This document shows, piece after piece, positions 1 to 9,800 of a DNA stretch of 47,004 nucleotides (positions within the stretch are counted from its first letter, which is position 1; every line of letters starts with the position of its first letter). A model generated the notes under the pieces. It saw only the letters and a list, made by a program, of their open reading frames with translations. It had not been told where the DNA came from and did no database searches. Both the position numbers and the translations under genes were made by a program. Origin of the DNA: SLJN01 sp964505385 (GTDB taxonomy: Bacteria; Bacteroidota; Rhodothermia; Balneolales; Natronogracilivirgulaceae); the NCBI GenBank assembly GCA_964505385.1, contig CAZDIA010000023.1, positions 1 to 47,004 on the forward strand, given 5' to 3'.

Positions 1-551
1 TGAAGAAGCAGCCGTGCTTTGCCGGGGCACTTGGCTGCGTGTTCCTCCGCCCAACTTAAATCTTTCTTTCGTAACACCACTATTTTTAGCTCATCGACGT
101 AGGGATAAATCTCCTCCAGAGGTGGTTTGAAACGTTTGGGGGATAGAGTTACCCAGTCAAGAGCGCCGCTCAGAGGCGAGGAGCCGCTGGTTTCGATGTG
201 AATTTTCATGTCTAAAGCATGCAGCGCATTACATAGCGGTTCAAGGTTTTGCAACAGCGGCTCGCCTCCTGTAATTACTACAATGGATACCGGAGTTTCA
301 AGCAGGTTTTCCAGCATTTCCCGAACCGTAACCATCGGATGTTGTTCAGCGTCCCAGCTTTCTTTTACATCGCACCAGGAGCAACCCACATCACACCCGG
401 CAAGCCGGATAAAATAAGCTGCATTCCCGGTATGCACTCCCTCACCCTGGACCGTATAAAAATGCTCCATTACCGCATATTTGGTTTCCAGAATATTTTC
501 ATCGATTTGGTACAATCGTGCATACGGTATATGATCGGTATCGGGAATCAA
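1..551 (-). CDS. queE: 7-carboxy-7-deazaguanine synthase QueE (3' end cut by window edge)
   Basis: Radical-SAM enzyme that converts 6-carboxytetrahydropterin to 7-carboxy-7-deazaguanine in preQ0/queuosine synthesis. The minus-strand frame reads TVQGEGVHTGNAAYFIRLAG followed by GCDVGCSWCDVKESWD, which holds the CxxxCxxC cluster motif (second and third Cys in CSWC) in the QueE-specific context; later VITGGEPLLQ (SAM-binding GGEP) and IHIETSG are also visible. The frame runs off the window at base 1 just before the expected C-terminal LQPEW region, so the gene is partial. The start is uncertain: no ATG gives the N-terminal extension usual in Bacteroidota homologues. TTG at 551 is used here; GTG at 632 and ATG at 470 (giving MEHFYTVQGEG) are alternatives. 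It heads away from the 658-984 gene in the same orientation. The identification is firm; the start is not. Confidence 0.85.
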   Translation of the reverse strand, partial: MIPDTDHIPYARLYQIDENILETKYAVMEHFYTVQGEGVHTGNAAYFIRLAGCDVGCSWCDVKESWDAEQHPMVTVREMLENLLETPVSIVVITGGEPLLQNLEPLCNALHALDMKIHIETSGSSPLSGALDWVTLSPKRFKPPLEEIYPYVDELKIVVLRKKDLSWAEEHAAKCPGKARLLL

Positions 552-657
552 GGCTGAGTTATTTATTTGATTTAGTGTAACATCGGTCAACTGACAACGA
601 ACAAAGATACATTTATTTTTTAATGAAATCACATGATATATTTGGATATTCCACTCA

Positions 658-984
658 TTATAATTTCGGTTCCCAAAAATGGCGGTCTAAATCAACCTGA
701 TCTTCCATGATAAAGGTAACCCCTTCCTGTTTCAGGCGCTCTTCCATGATATCTCCGCCAAAATGTATTTTCCCGGTCAACAAACCATCACGGTTTACGA
801 CCCTGTGGCAAGGTAAATCAGGTAAGTCATCCCGCTCAATGGTCTGATTCAGCGCCCATCCAACAATACGGGCACTTCTGCGCACGCCAAGAGCCTCGGC
901 TATAGCTCCATACGTAGTAACCCGGCCGTATGGAATTTTTTCAACTATTTCGTATACCTTTGAATAAAAATCCGAATCACTCAT
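658..984 (-). CDS. MGMT-family (6-O-methylguanine DNA methyltransferase-like) protein
   Basis: Short protein of 108 residues consisting only of the DNA-binding domain of O6-alkylguanine-DNA alkyltransferases. It has IPYGRVTTYGAIAEALG (helix-turn-helix and arginine-finger region), RIVGWALNQ and the active-site motif PCHRVVNRDGLL, then the FWEP end typical of the alkyltransferase-like group. The acceptor cysteine is kept (PCHR, not the PWHR of E. coli-type ATL proteins), so methyl-transfer activity is possible, but the usual N-terminal domain is absent. ATG 984 (MSDSDFYSKVYEI) is preferred over the ATG at 1032 because family members begin close to the FYxxVY motif. With this start it overlaps the end of the upstream DUF2520 gene by 8 bp, which suggests translational coupling. 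Probable role: recognition or repair of O6-alkylguanine; the substrate range cannot be read from sequence. Confidence 0.8.
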   Translation of the reverse strand: MSDSDFYSKVYEIVEKIPYGRVTTYGAIAEALGVRRSARIVGWALNQTIERDDLPDLPCHRVVNRDGLLTGKIHFGGDIMEERLKQEGVTFIMEDQVDLDRHFWEPKL

Positions 985-1840
985 CGAGAAGGAGTTGAAG
1001 TTTTTCAATCTTTTTCGAAGTGAGCGTTTCATTGCGTTTTACAATCGGCATCGTTGCCCGGCCAAAAATTTTATACATATTCAGCAACTCCGGTTTTTCA
1101 ACAAGATTGTCTAAATGCTTTACAATGGTTGAATCATCTCCTCGGCTAAGAGGCCCGGTTAGCGCACGCTCCACACCCTGTTCCTTTATATTGTCCAAAA
1201 CCTGTGCCATTAAAGCGTGGAACATAGAGGGAATGCTCGATTTAAGCTCAGGATTGCTGACACACTGCTGAGCCATCTCCATCAACGTAACAAGATAGTT
1301 GCCCGCAAACACAGCTGCGACATGAAGTTCCTCTTTCTCATCAGCCGTGACCACCTTTGGTTGAGCACCTAACTTCTGCCCTATTGATTCAAGTGTACTT
1401 ACGGATATCTCATCGCCCTGAATGCTGATCCAGCATTCCTGAAATACACCGGCTTCAGACTTTCCCGTAAATGTCTGCAGTGGATGAAAGGAAGCGACAG
1501 ATGCACCCGATTCTTTAGCCGGATTTAAAATTTCACCGGGATGTGCTCCGGATGTGTGAACCACATATTTACCTGAGAGATCAAATTCACCAGCTAATTT
1601 TTGTACAACAGGCACTATCTGATCATCCGGCACACAAACAAAGATAACATCACCCAGATTATCAGTTTTATTCGGCCACTGCCCCCATTCCGAGTCGAGC
1701 TTAAGCTTGTTTACAAGAGTCTGTGCCCTTTCGGCATTCCGGTTCCACACGGAAACAACCTCATAGTGCGAATTATGCAAGGCAGCACATAGAACAGAGC
1801 CAAGTTTGCCGGTGCCGATTATGGAAAAACTCACACTCAT
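977..1840 (-). CDS. Rossmann-like and DUF2520 domain-containing protein
   Basis: 287-residue predicted oxidoreductase. The N-terminus SFSIIGTGKLGSVLCAAL has the GxGxxG dinucleotide-binding fingerprint of a Rossmann fold (about residues 5-125), with DVIFVCVPDDQI at the end of a beta strand and VVHTSGAHPGEIL following. The C-terminal helical half (about 140-280: SFHPLQTF, AAVFAGNYLVTL, LTGPLSRGD) matches the DUF2520 domain of COG5495 proteins, which resemble 6-phosphogluconate or ketopantoate dehydrogenase-type folds. The substrate is unknown for this family. It overlaps its upstream neighbour (stop region 1837-1840) by 4 bp and its downstream neighbour by 8 bp, so it sits in the middle of a tight operon. 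Length and both domains are complete. The domain call is secure; the reaction is not known. Confidence 0.85.
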   Translation of the reverse strand: MSVSFSIIGTGKLGSVLCAALHNSHYEVVSVWNRNAERAQTLVNKLKLDSEWGQWPNKTDNLGDVIFVCVPDDQIVPVVQKLAGEFDLSGKYVVHTSGAHPGEILNPAKESGASVASFHPLQTFTGKSEAGVFQECWISIQGDEISVSTLESIGQKLGAQPKVVTADEKEELHVAAVFAGNYLVTLMEMAQQCVSNPELKSSIPSMFHALMAQVLDNIKEQGVERALTGPLSRGDDSTIVKHLDNLVEKPELLNMYKIFGRATMPIVKRNETLTSKKIEKLQLLLDE

Positions 1841-2595
1841 GATTCAATTTTTGCAAACCCTGCAGACCCTGCAAGCATACTGCAACCGCTGAGGTGCAGA
1901 TATCTTTCACTTAAAAAATCTATGTCCAGTTCCCATTCTCTGGCAACGGTAACGCCGGCAACAAAAACTCCCGCACCGTCAATCTTGGACCGCCCGCTGA
2001 AGGTATAGTTCATCAACCCGCTCATGTCGTTACTCTGAACTATGGTTTTAATCTGCTCAAATTCATTGACATTATCCGGATTGAGATCACAACAGAATAT
2101 CAACAGCACATTGCGATAGGCAAGCACCTCTTTAAGTACAAAAACCAGTTCTTTTACGATCGCAGGCCGCTCATCAGCCAGTTGAAGGCTTACTCCTTTA
2201 AACTCATCCCGGAAACACTTTACGATCCCGAGGTGATTGTGCGCTCCCATATCAGAATGGCGGCCTTCATCATTAATAAAGAAATCATCTTCCTCATCGC
2301 AAAAGTCCTGGCGCAGGTTTTCATCAGCAGGTACGCTGCCGTATTGAGTTTTAAACTCGGAGTCTGACAAAAGCGGGATCGCTTTATCTAGTTGACCGTG
2401 GAAAGGTTCTACTACCACCACACTTTCAAATTTATTCTCACGAACCTCAGCATACACCTCGCAAATCTGGTCAATATTTTCATTGTTTACTGATCGGGGA
2501 GCAAAAATAATTTTTGATCCTTTATGCCGGGTATTTTCTATGCTGAAAATCTTCTCCCGGATAGCTTCCTTGTCATAATTCAGTTTTTCTGGCAT
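1837..2595 (-). CDS. Divergent MEMO1 / AmmeMemoRadiSam system protein B-like protein
   Basis: 252-residue protein that I match to the MEMO family by pattern only. VVVVEPFHGQ is placed like the GPSHH strand of MEMO, HNHLGIVKCFRDEF like the EHSLEVQLPFL motif, LLIFCCDLNP like the IASSDLSH strand, and IDGAGVFVAGVTVAREW like the C-terminal GxxxxxxxxxxAxxLG helix. Family members have a dioxygenase-like fold with metal-binding His/Cys positions; several of these are only partly kept here, so the protein is either a divergent subgroup or not catalytic. No AMMECR1 or radical-SAM partner is seen in the window. It overlaps the DUF2520 gene by 4 bp, and its start is 30 bp from the end of the phosphopantetheinyl transferase gene, so all are probably cotranscribed. 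An unrelated function is possible. Confidence 0.45.
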   Translation of the reverse strand: MPEKLNYDKEAIREKIFSIENTRHKGSKIIFAPRSVNNENIDQICEVYAEVRENKFESVVVVEPFHGQLDKAIPLLSDSEFKTQYGSVPADENLRQDFCDEEDDFFINDEGRHSDMGAHNHLGIVKCFRDEFKGVSLQLADERPAIVKELVFVLKEVLAYRNVLLIFCCDLNPDNVNEFEQIKTIVQSNDMSGLMNYTFSGRSKIDGAGVFVAGVTVAREWELDIDFLSERYLHLSGCSMLAGSAGFAKIES

Positions 2596-2625
2596 AAGAG
2601 ATTTCGATTTTGATTGATTGCAATA

Positions 2626-3237
2626 TTATCGGATATCATCTGTGGCTACGGCAATCCAATACTCGTGATAACGCAAACTAATAAGCCTTGCACTTTTATT
2701 CTCTATATTTATCGTAAAATGATCATCTGAATTGCGAATGATTTTAACTAATTTCATGGGGTACCGTAAACCTGTACCTTGCCATTTTAATGCAGCTTCC
2801 TTTATAGTCCACATCCGAACCACTTCAAGGTTTTCACATCCTATGTCATTAGCACATCGGATGCGAGCGGCCAGACCCGAATGTACTTTACGATCAACTG
2901 GTTCGAGATCAACACCGATATTTCCAAATTTGTTTATACCTGCAAATAGGTGTGATTTACTGTGAGCGATACTCACTCCTACTTCTTCGCTGTTTATTCT
3001 GCCGTATGGCTGCCCGCTTTCCTTCCGGTATACCTTAAACTCACTTCCATTGGGCAGCCATTTCGTTGCCAGTTGTTCGGCAAGATGCAAACCGGGCGAG
3101 TGTTGTTCACCACTCTCTGAAGTTTGAAAATCATCAAACGCACAGATTGCCAGATAGATTCCTGATAGTTGCTTGAATGGATTTTGGTGATGAAGAAAGT
3201 TCAAGTTCGGGTACAATAATTTTACTATTTTCTGCAA
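2626..3237 (-). CDS. 4'-phosphopantetheinyl transferase superfamily protein
   Basis: Transfers the 4'-phosphopantetheine arm of CoA to a carrier-protein serine. The Sfp/AcpT-type signatures are clear: VSIAHSKSHLFAGI, NIGVDLEPVDR (Mg-binding GVDLE) and MWTIKEAALKWQGTGLR (W-x-x-KEA-x-x-K). About 203 residues with the chosen TTG start at 3237, close to the usual 200-230. An in-frame ATG at 3381 gives 251 residues, but it would run 118 bp head-on into the divergent DUF4149 gene starting at 3264, whose N-terminus looks authentic, and the extra residues (PKRGCRRARYPFREK) do not look like this family. The start is therefore uncertain. The gene leads the minus-strand cluster ending in queE. It may serve the fatty-acid acyl carrier protein; no polyketide or peptide synthetase is nearby. 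Confidence 0.85.
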   Translation of the reverse strand: MQKIVKLLYPNLNFLHHQNPFKQLSGIYLAICAFDDFQTSESGEQHSPGLHLAEQLATKWLPNGSEFKVYRKESGQPYGRINSEEVGVSIAHSKSHLFAGINKFGNIGVDLEPVDRKVHSGLAARIRCANDIGCENLEVVRMWTIKEAALKWQGTGLRYPMKLVKIIRNSDDHFTINIENKSARLISLRYHEYWIAVATDDIR

Positions 3238-3263
3238 ATCAAATTTAACACCTGAAAAATCTA

Positions 3264-3821
3264 ATGATAATAAATTTTGCGGGACGGTTTCTGTTTTTTC
3301 TCGGAACGGGTATCTGGCTCGGCGGCATCCTCTTTTTGGGCTATGGAGTAGCTCCTGTAAATTTTGAGGTTGCCGAATCATGGCAGCTTGAGGGGAAAAA
3401 TCCGCTCTTGCCCGACCAACACGTAAATGAACGTACTATTGGCGGAGAACTTACGGCATATTCTATCAACAGGCTAAACCACATTGAGTTCTTTGGGTTT
3501 GCTCTCGCATTGCTTGGCATTGCCGCTTCATGGTATCCGTCGGGAAAAATCAGCAAATTGCTTATCTTTCGCACCATCTTACTTCTTGTGATGGGGACTC
3601 TGCTCTTTTATTACGCGGAAATAATCGGCGGACGATTAAACGAAATTCGTATGACGGTTCCGCTTGATTTCACCACAGATCAACCGGACATGATCCCCGA
3701 TGAACAGGAAGAATTTGACCGGCTACACAGCCGTTATACGCAATTAACTTCTGTTAATGCGGTATTTTGCGTCATGCAGATAGCTCTTGCTGCATGGATT
3801 AAGCGCCCGACACAAAACTAA
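3264..3821 (+). CDS. DUF4149 domain-containing membrane protein
   Basis: 185-residue inner-membrane protein. It starts directly with a membrane segment, RFLFFLGTGIWLGGILFLGY (residues 7-26), typical of the DUF4149/TMEM205-like family. Further hydrophobic segments lie at about 74-90 (FFGFALALLGIAASW), 98-115 (LLIFRTILLLVMGTLLFYYA) and 160-178 (NAVFCVMQIALAAWI). A soluble loop of about 45 residues follows the first segment. The function is unknown in the family. ATG 3264 is supported by the position of the first membrane helix. It lies 40 bp upstream of lysS in the same orientation and is divergent from the phosphopantetheinyl transferase gene, leaving very little room for two separate promoters. 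Confidence 0.75.
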   Translation: MIINFAGRFLFFLGTGIWLGGILFLGYGVAPVNFEVAESWQLEGKNPLLPDQHVNERTIGGELTAYSINRLNHIEFFGFALALLGIAASWYPSGKISKLLIFRTILLLVMGTLLFYYAEIIGGRLNEIRMTVPLDFTTDQPDMIPDEQEEFDRLHSRYTQLTSVNAVFCVMQIALAAWIKRPTQN

Positions 3822-3861
3822 AATTATTTCTGAACGAACTACTTACACTTTAAATTAAAGA

Positions 3862-5382
3862 ATGAGTACAAGCGAACTTTCTATAAGTGAACAAGCGCAG
3901 TTGCGCCGTGAAAAACTACAACAGCTCGAAGAGCTTGGAGTCAATGCCTATCCATTTGAGTATGAGATTACACATCTCAGCTCTGAAATCAGACAGCAAC
4001 CCGAATTATTACAGGAAGTCCCCGAAGAAGCCCCCAGAGTATCCGTTGCGGGGCGCGTAATGACGCGTCGTATTATGGGAAAGGCTTCCTTTTTCAACCT
4101 GCAGGACAGCTCGGGGAATATTCAGATTTATATCCGGCGGGATGATGTGGGCACCGATACCTATAACACCGTTTTCAAAAAACTTGTTGATATAGGTGAT
4201 ATCGTCGGCATCAAAGGATATCTCTTCAAAACCCGCACAGGTGAGCTTACAATATTTGCCGAAGAATTTGAGCTTCTCAGCAAGTCACTTAGGCCCATGC
4301 CCGTTGCCAAGGAAGTCGAAGAAGAAGGTGAGAAAAAAGTATATGACGCTTTCGGAGATAAAGAGCAGCGCTACCGGCAGCGATATCTGGATTTGATCGT
4401 TAATCCGGAAGTGCGGGATGTATTCAAAAAGCGATCTGAAATGATCCAAACCCTGCGCTCCTTCATGACGGATCAGGGTTACCTCGAGGTGGAAACCCCT
4501 GTGCTACAGCCGGTATATGGCGGTGCTGCTGCCAAACCGTTTGTGACCCACCACAACGCGCTGGACATGACGCTCTACCTTCGCGTCGCTAATGAGCTTT
4601 ATCTAAAGCGGTTGATCATCGGCGGCTATGATGGCGTATTTGAGTTTGCCAAGGATTTCAGGAATGAAGGAATGAGCAGGTTTCACAATCCGGAGTTTAC
4701 CCAGGTCGAGTTGTATGTTGCTTACAAGGACTACAACTGGATGATGGATTTCGTGGAGCAGATGCTCGAATACACCGCGAAAGCACTTCACGGTGATACA
4801 AAATTGCCAGTTGGTGAGCACATAATCGATTTTAAGGCACCGTGGCCCAGAATTCCAATGCTTGAAGCCATAGAACAATACACCGGATTTCAACCCGAAG
4901 GAAAAACGGATAAAGAGCTTCATGATGCGGCAAAAGAGATGAAAGTTGAAATAGATGACAGCATGGGCAAAGGCAAAATTATCGATGAAATTTTCGGCGA
5001 TCTGGTTGAACCGCATCTAATCCAGCCAACTTTTATAACCGACTACCCTATTGAGATGAGCCCTCTTGCCAAAAAGCACCGAAGCAAACCGGGCCTCGTT
5101 GAACGATTCGAAGCGATCTGCAACGGCAAAGAAATAGCCAATGCGTTTTCAGAGCTTAACGATCCTATCGATCAACGTAGACGTTTTGAGGAACAGGCAC
5201 GTCTCAGAGAGGCCGGTGATGAAGAGGCAATGGAGCCCGATGAGGACTTCCTGAGAGCGCTTGAATACGGTATGCCCCCAACTGCCGGACTCGGAATCGG
5301 CATCGACCGACTGGCTATGATCATGACCAATCAGGAATCCATTCGTGATGTATTATTTTTTCCACATATGAGGCCAGAGTGA
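3862..5382 (+). CDS. lysS: Lysine--tRNA ligase (class II)
   Basis: Cytoplasmic enzyme that charges tRNA-Lys with lysine. 506 residues, normal for bacterial LysS. It has an N-terminal OB-fold anticodon-binding domain (about 60-150: VSVAGRVMTRRIMGKASFFN, IQIYIRRDDVG) and a class II catalytic core: motif 1 in YLEVETPVLQPVYGGAAAKP, motif 2 in FRNEGMSRFHNPEFTQVELY, and motif 3 in GLGIGIDRLAMIMTNQESIR, ending with DVLFFPHMRPE. All key residues appear intact. ATG 3862 gives a standard N-terminal helix (SEQAQLRREKLQQLEELG). It is 40 bp after the DUF4149 gene and 69 bp before the permease gene, so possibly cotranscribed with both. Confidence 0.97.
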   Translation: MSTSELSISEQAQLRREKLQQLEELGVNAYPFEYEITHLSSEIRQQPELLQEVPEEAPRVSVAGRVMTRRIMGKASFFNLQDSSGNIQIYIRRDDVGTDTYNTVFKKLVDIGDIVGIKGYLFKTRTGELTIFAEEFELLSKSLRPMPVAKEVEEEGEKKVYDAFGDKEQRYRQRYLDLIVNPEVRDVFKKRSEMIQTLRSFMTDQGYLEVETPVLQPVYGGAAAKPFVTHHNALDMTLYLRVANELYLKRLIIGGYDGVFEFAKDFRNEGMSRFHNPEFTQVELYVAYKDYNWMMDFVEQMLEYTAKALHGDTKLPVGEHIIDFKAPWPRIPMLEAIEQYTGFQPEGKTDKELHDAAKEMKVEIDDSMGKGKIIDEIFGDLVEPHLIQPTFITDYPIEMSPLAKKHRSKPGLVERFEAICNGKEIANAFSELNDPIDQRRRFEEQARLREAGDEEAMEPDEDFLRALEYGMPPTAGLGIGIDRLAMIMTNQESIRDVLFFPHMRPE

Positions 5383-5451
5383 GTCCGGTCATGCGTTAGT
5401 CCACGGGTATAACCGACATTTTACAATTTAATATTTTGCAGTAACTCCTAT

Positions 5452-6681
5452 ATGCGCTTTGAATGGTTCATCGCATCTCGTTATTTCCGGGATAAACGCA
5501 GGACTACCTCCGGCTTTTTGTCCTTTATCAAAATTATGTCCGTAGCCGGCATCGCGATTGGTGCAGGCGGTCTGCTTATTGCTCTTTCGATTGTTCACGG
5601 ATTCAGCTCGGTCATTCAGGAAAAGGTTATGGGGTACGGTACGCATATCACCGTGTCCACATATCAGGAAGGGCCAATAGATGAGGCGGATTCATTATCG
5701 GCATTTATTTCCGATCTACCGGGAATTGAGCTTACTCAACCGGTTTTATATGGACAGGGCATGATTCAATCCCGCGACTTTGCTGAGGGAACGATCATCA
5801 AGGGTGTTGATCGCGAAGGAGATCTCACTGATCTGAATCGTTATATCACATCCGGTGAATACAACCTCGGCCAGACCGAATACAACCGGCCGGGAGTGGT
5901 TATTGGCAGCCAGATGGCGCGCAATCTGGATGTTGAACCAGGCCGCGTAGTTACGCTCTATTCGATTGATGGTGTTCCATCACCGGTTAATATGCCTAAA
6001 ATCAAGCAGTTTCATGTTTCCGGGATTTATGAAACCGGAATCGACCAGTTTGATGATTTGCTGGTTTTGATGGATCGCGAACATGCGAGATATCTATTCC
6101 AGGTTGATTCGCCCAAAGCACATCGTATTGAAGTTAATGTATCAGACATTAACCGGATTGAGCAAGTCAATGCTGAGTTATCCGAGCATCTCACGTTTCC
6201 GATAAATTCACAGACAATCTATCAGACTTATTCCAGTATCTTTGCATGGATTAACCTGCAGGAGCAAACCATTCCCTTCGTCATTGCTGTAATGATCATT
6301 GTTGCAGCATTTAACCTTATCGGTGCAATTTTAATGATGGTGCTTGAGCGAACCCGGGATATCGGGATGCTTAAAACCATGGGTGCTACAAGCAAAAACA
6401 TTCGCCGGATCTTCCTTACCGAAGGTATGATTGTAGCAGCAGTGGGTTTGATCATTGGTATACTTTTGTCGGTATTGTTCAACTTTGTTCAGGGAACCTG
6501 GGAGATCATCCCGTTGCCGGAAGAAAGTTATTATATGGATGCCGCACCGGTTGAACCACACTGGTATGATTTTGTAATAGTTACAGCTGCTACCTTTTTC
6601 CTCGCCGCTCTCGCTTCCTGGCTGCCTGCCCGTGTTGCCTCGAGAATGGATCCGGTGCGTATTTTGACTTTTGGCAGATAA
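5452..6681 (+). CDS. LolC/LolE-type ABC transporter permease (FtsX family)
   Basis: 409-residue inner-membrane permease of the lipoprotein-releasing/MacB class. The N-terminus FEWFIASRYFRDKRR and the first membrane helix (about 24-45, IKIMSVAGIAIGAGGLLIAL) match LolC/E. A periplasmic domain of about 220 residues follows, then three helices (about 275-305, 320-345 and 370-395) within an FtsX domain containing MMVLERTRDIGMLKTMGAT and the closing PARVASRMDPVRIL. The expected role is moving lipoproteins from the inner membrane to the periplasmic chaperone with an ATPase partner; neither LolD nor a second permease is adjacent, so the partner must be elsewhere. ATG 5452 places the conserved N-terminus correctly. 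The exact substrate is inferred from family only. Confidence 0.88.
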   Translation: MRFEWFIASRYFRDKRRTTSGFLSFIKIMSVAGIAIGAGGLLIALSIVHGFSSVIQEKVMGYGTHITVSTYQEGPIDEADSLSAFISDLPGIELTQPVLYGQGMIQSRDFAEGTIIKGVDREGDLTDLNRYITSGEYNLGQTEYNRPGVVIGSQMARNLDVEPGRVVTLYSIDGVPSPVNMPKIKQFHVSGIYETGIDQFDDLLVLMDREHARYLFQVDSPKAHRIEVNVSDINRIEQVNAELSEHLTFPINSQTIYQTYSSIFAWINLQEQTIPFVIAVMIIVAAFNLIGAILMMVLERTRDIGMLKTMGATSKNIRRIFLTEGMIVAAVGLIIGILLSVLFNFVQGTWEIIPLPEESYYMDAAPVEPHWYDFVIVTAATFFLAALASWLPARVASRMDPVRILTFGR

Positions 6682-6885
6682 ACCGAACTGACCTCAGCTA
6701 CCCCAAAATTAAAACTATGAGCAAAGTTTAATCACAAATCATTATTTTTTCGTATCGTTGTACCTTAATTATTTCTTCTTTCAGAAAATTTAATTTAGAT
6801 TACCCAGGCAAGGTATTGATTTATATTTCACGGTTTTATCAATAATCTTAATGGTGAATAAACCCCTTTAAAATATTAGTTCATA

Positions 6886-9800
6886 ATGGCAGAAATTGAT
6901 CAAAAAATTAGAGTTTTAATTGTTGAAGATGATTTTATTCAGGCAGAAACTCTTTCTGAGAAGTTAAAAAACCTTGGGTACGAACTTTTCGGAATAGCCG
7001 ATAGCTATGACAAAGCAGCTGACTTGATTGAAAATGATCGCCCTGATATAGCCTTGCTCGATATTCATTTAAAAGGTGAAAAAACTGGTTTTGATCTCGC
7101 TCAGGTGCTAATGTTTAACCATGAAATTCCTATTATATTTATCTCTGCCTACTCGGATAAGTCCACAATTGAAAAAATAAAAACTATAACTCCACATGCT
7201 TATCTGATAAAACCATTTGATCAGGATGAGTTACAAGTTCTCATTCAATCTGCCTATGAGCGCTATCAAATGTACCGTACCTTTAAAAAACAGACTTTAT
7301 GGATTCATTCGGTCCTCGATAATGTCAATGAAGGAGTAGTTGTTACTGATTCAGAAGGAGTTATAAAATTTTTGAATCCTGTTGCTGAAAAATTTTTGGA
7401 TAGCTCCGCTATCTTCAGCCTTGGCAGATCATTTACCGATGTATATCAGCTGTATAATTACAAAAATGAAAATTTCGATAACTTTAGCGAATTATTAAAA
7501 AGTTACTCCAGGGATAACAATTACTATCGGGCTTCTCAGGGGATGAATTCGGATACTGACTGGCTTGAAGTTGATATTAAAACAATTAACGATGAATATA
7601 TAATCAGCTTCAGAGAGTTGGATCAAAAACACAGCAGCATGCTGCTGCATAGTGAAGCCATTAAAAAATCCGGCAATCCAATCTTTATCAGTGATAATGA
7701 TGTTGACTTCGGTCCTCATATTGTTGAAGCCAACGCATCATTTGCAAAACTCACCGGTATAGATCATCAGGAAGTTAAAGGAAAATCACTTGCCATTCTG
7801 GTTGACGCGAATACGGAGGAACAGTTTTTTGATGATTTGAAAAAAGCATTCCAAAAAGGCAAAGTTTTCCAAACTGAGACAAGCTGTTACTTTAACTCAT
7901 CCACACCACATAGATTGAAGCTGAAGTTTTCGCCAATAGAAGATTATACCGGCTCTGTGAGTCATTGGATCTGCAATTGCGAAGATATTACTGAAGAAAG
8001 GAAGCTTATACAGCAGGTTAAGCAATCCGAAGCTCGACTTCGCTCTATCCTGGATAATAGCAATGAAGTCTTAATTTTTGTAGATGAGAATTTTACAGTT
8101 CAGGATTTCAACATACGAGCTCAGGAAATCGTCAAAGATATATCCGACAAAAAAATAGAATCCGGAGAGTCTATACTCACATATTTTGATAAATTGCAAA
8201 TAAAAGATTTTCAATCCGAAATCGAAAAAGCGCTGGATGGTGAGCAAGTCAAAATAGAATCCGGTAAAATTAGTGAGAATGGAGCATCAAAAGCATTTTC
8301 AATAGACCTTACTCCTGTTGAGCCTTATGAATTATCCGGAGGCGGGGTATGGATTAATATTCGCAGGACAGATAAAAAGAGCGGCAAAACAGTTACACAC
8401 GAAAATGAACTCATCACTGTCATTGATCCGGAGTATAAAATTACATTTCATGAAAGTTCGGGAACAGAAGGTGATCAGCTGAATTTTCCGGCCGGCGATA
8501 ATCTGCTGGATTACATCCATCCGGATGATCATCAGTCTTTAAAAGAAGCAATTCAGAAAGCAACTCAGCAATCTGATACCTATCCCCCGGTTGATTTTCG
8601 TGTAAAAGACCGGTCCGACAACTGGAGAAATATTCAATCTGTAATTGAAAATCAGTCTGATAATCCATTCGTGCAAGGGATAATCCTGAATTCACGTGAT
8701 AATACCGATATTTACCAAACTCAAAAAGCTCTTGAATTTAGCGAAGATAGATATGAAAAGCTGATTGAACGTATCCCCGTAGGATATTTTAGAACGTCGC
8801 CTGAGGGAAAACTTGTAAGTGTAAATTCCAGGTTCGTTGAATTACTGGGGTATGATTCATCGGATGAGCTGCTCAACATGGATCTTTCCACAAAAATCTA
8901 TTTCTCCACTGAAGAGCGTGATTCGGCACTAAGGAAAATGCAGAAACTTGAAGGCGAATCTCATGAACTGCGTCTCAAAAAGAAAGATGGCAGTACCGTT
9001 TGGGTAGAAGAACACGCTCTCCCACGGCACGATATAGATGGCAGACTTATATATTATGAAGGCATTATTCAGGATATTACTGAACGTAAAAAGACTGATG
9101 AAATATTACAAAATCTTGCGGAAGGTCTTGCGACAAGTACAGGTGATCTGTTTTTCCAATCGTTATCCAAAAATCTTGCAAAATTCTTTGAGGCAGATTA
9201 TGCCCGTATTATCAGGTTAAATCCGGAAAATGAAAAAGAAGCGTATACAATTGCTTATCACGGAACTGATAAAATTGAGCTGAATAAAGCATTTGATATA
9301 TCAGGCACCATACTTGAAAAAGTTGTTGAACAGGATGGAATTTTAATTGAGCCGCAAAAAGTTAAAGATAGTTTCCAGGAAGATTATCTAAATAAACTGA
9401 AGGTGGAGAGTTTTGCCGGAACAAAATTACTGGATGATGAGGGCCAGCCAATTGGTTTATTGGTTATAATGAATACCGGCCCAATCAATGAGAAGAATTT
9501 TGTCATGACTACCCTTCAGATTATGGCATCAAGAGCATCGGCAGAACTGCAACGGTTTAATTATGAGCAGCAGTTAATTGACTCGAAAGAAGAAGCCGAA
9601 AAGTTAAACCGGCTTAAGTCTAACTTTTTAGCCAACATGAGTGATGAGGTCCGCAAACCGCTAAACAATATTCTCGGCTATGTTACTGAAATAGAAAAGT
9701 CTGAGGATCAAAAACAGCTTTGGCAACACCTCGGAAAAATTAAAGACTCCGGTAACAGCTTACTTTTTACACTCGACAGCTTAATAGAACTGGCGCGCCT

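Noticed and set aside
3238..3381. Longer N-terminus for the phosphopantetheinyl transferase (ATG 3381)
   Set aside because: It would overlap the divergent DUF4149 gene head-on and adds residues not typical of the family.
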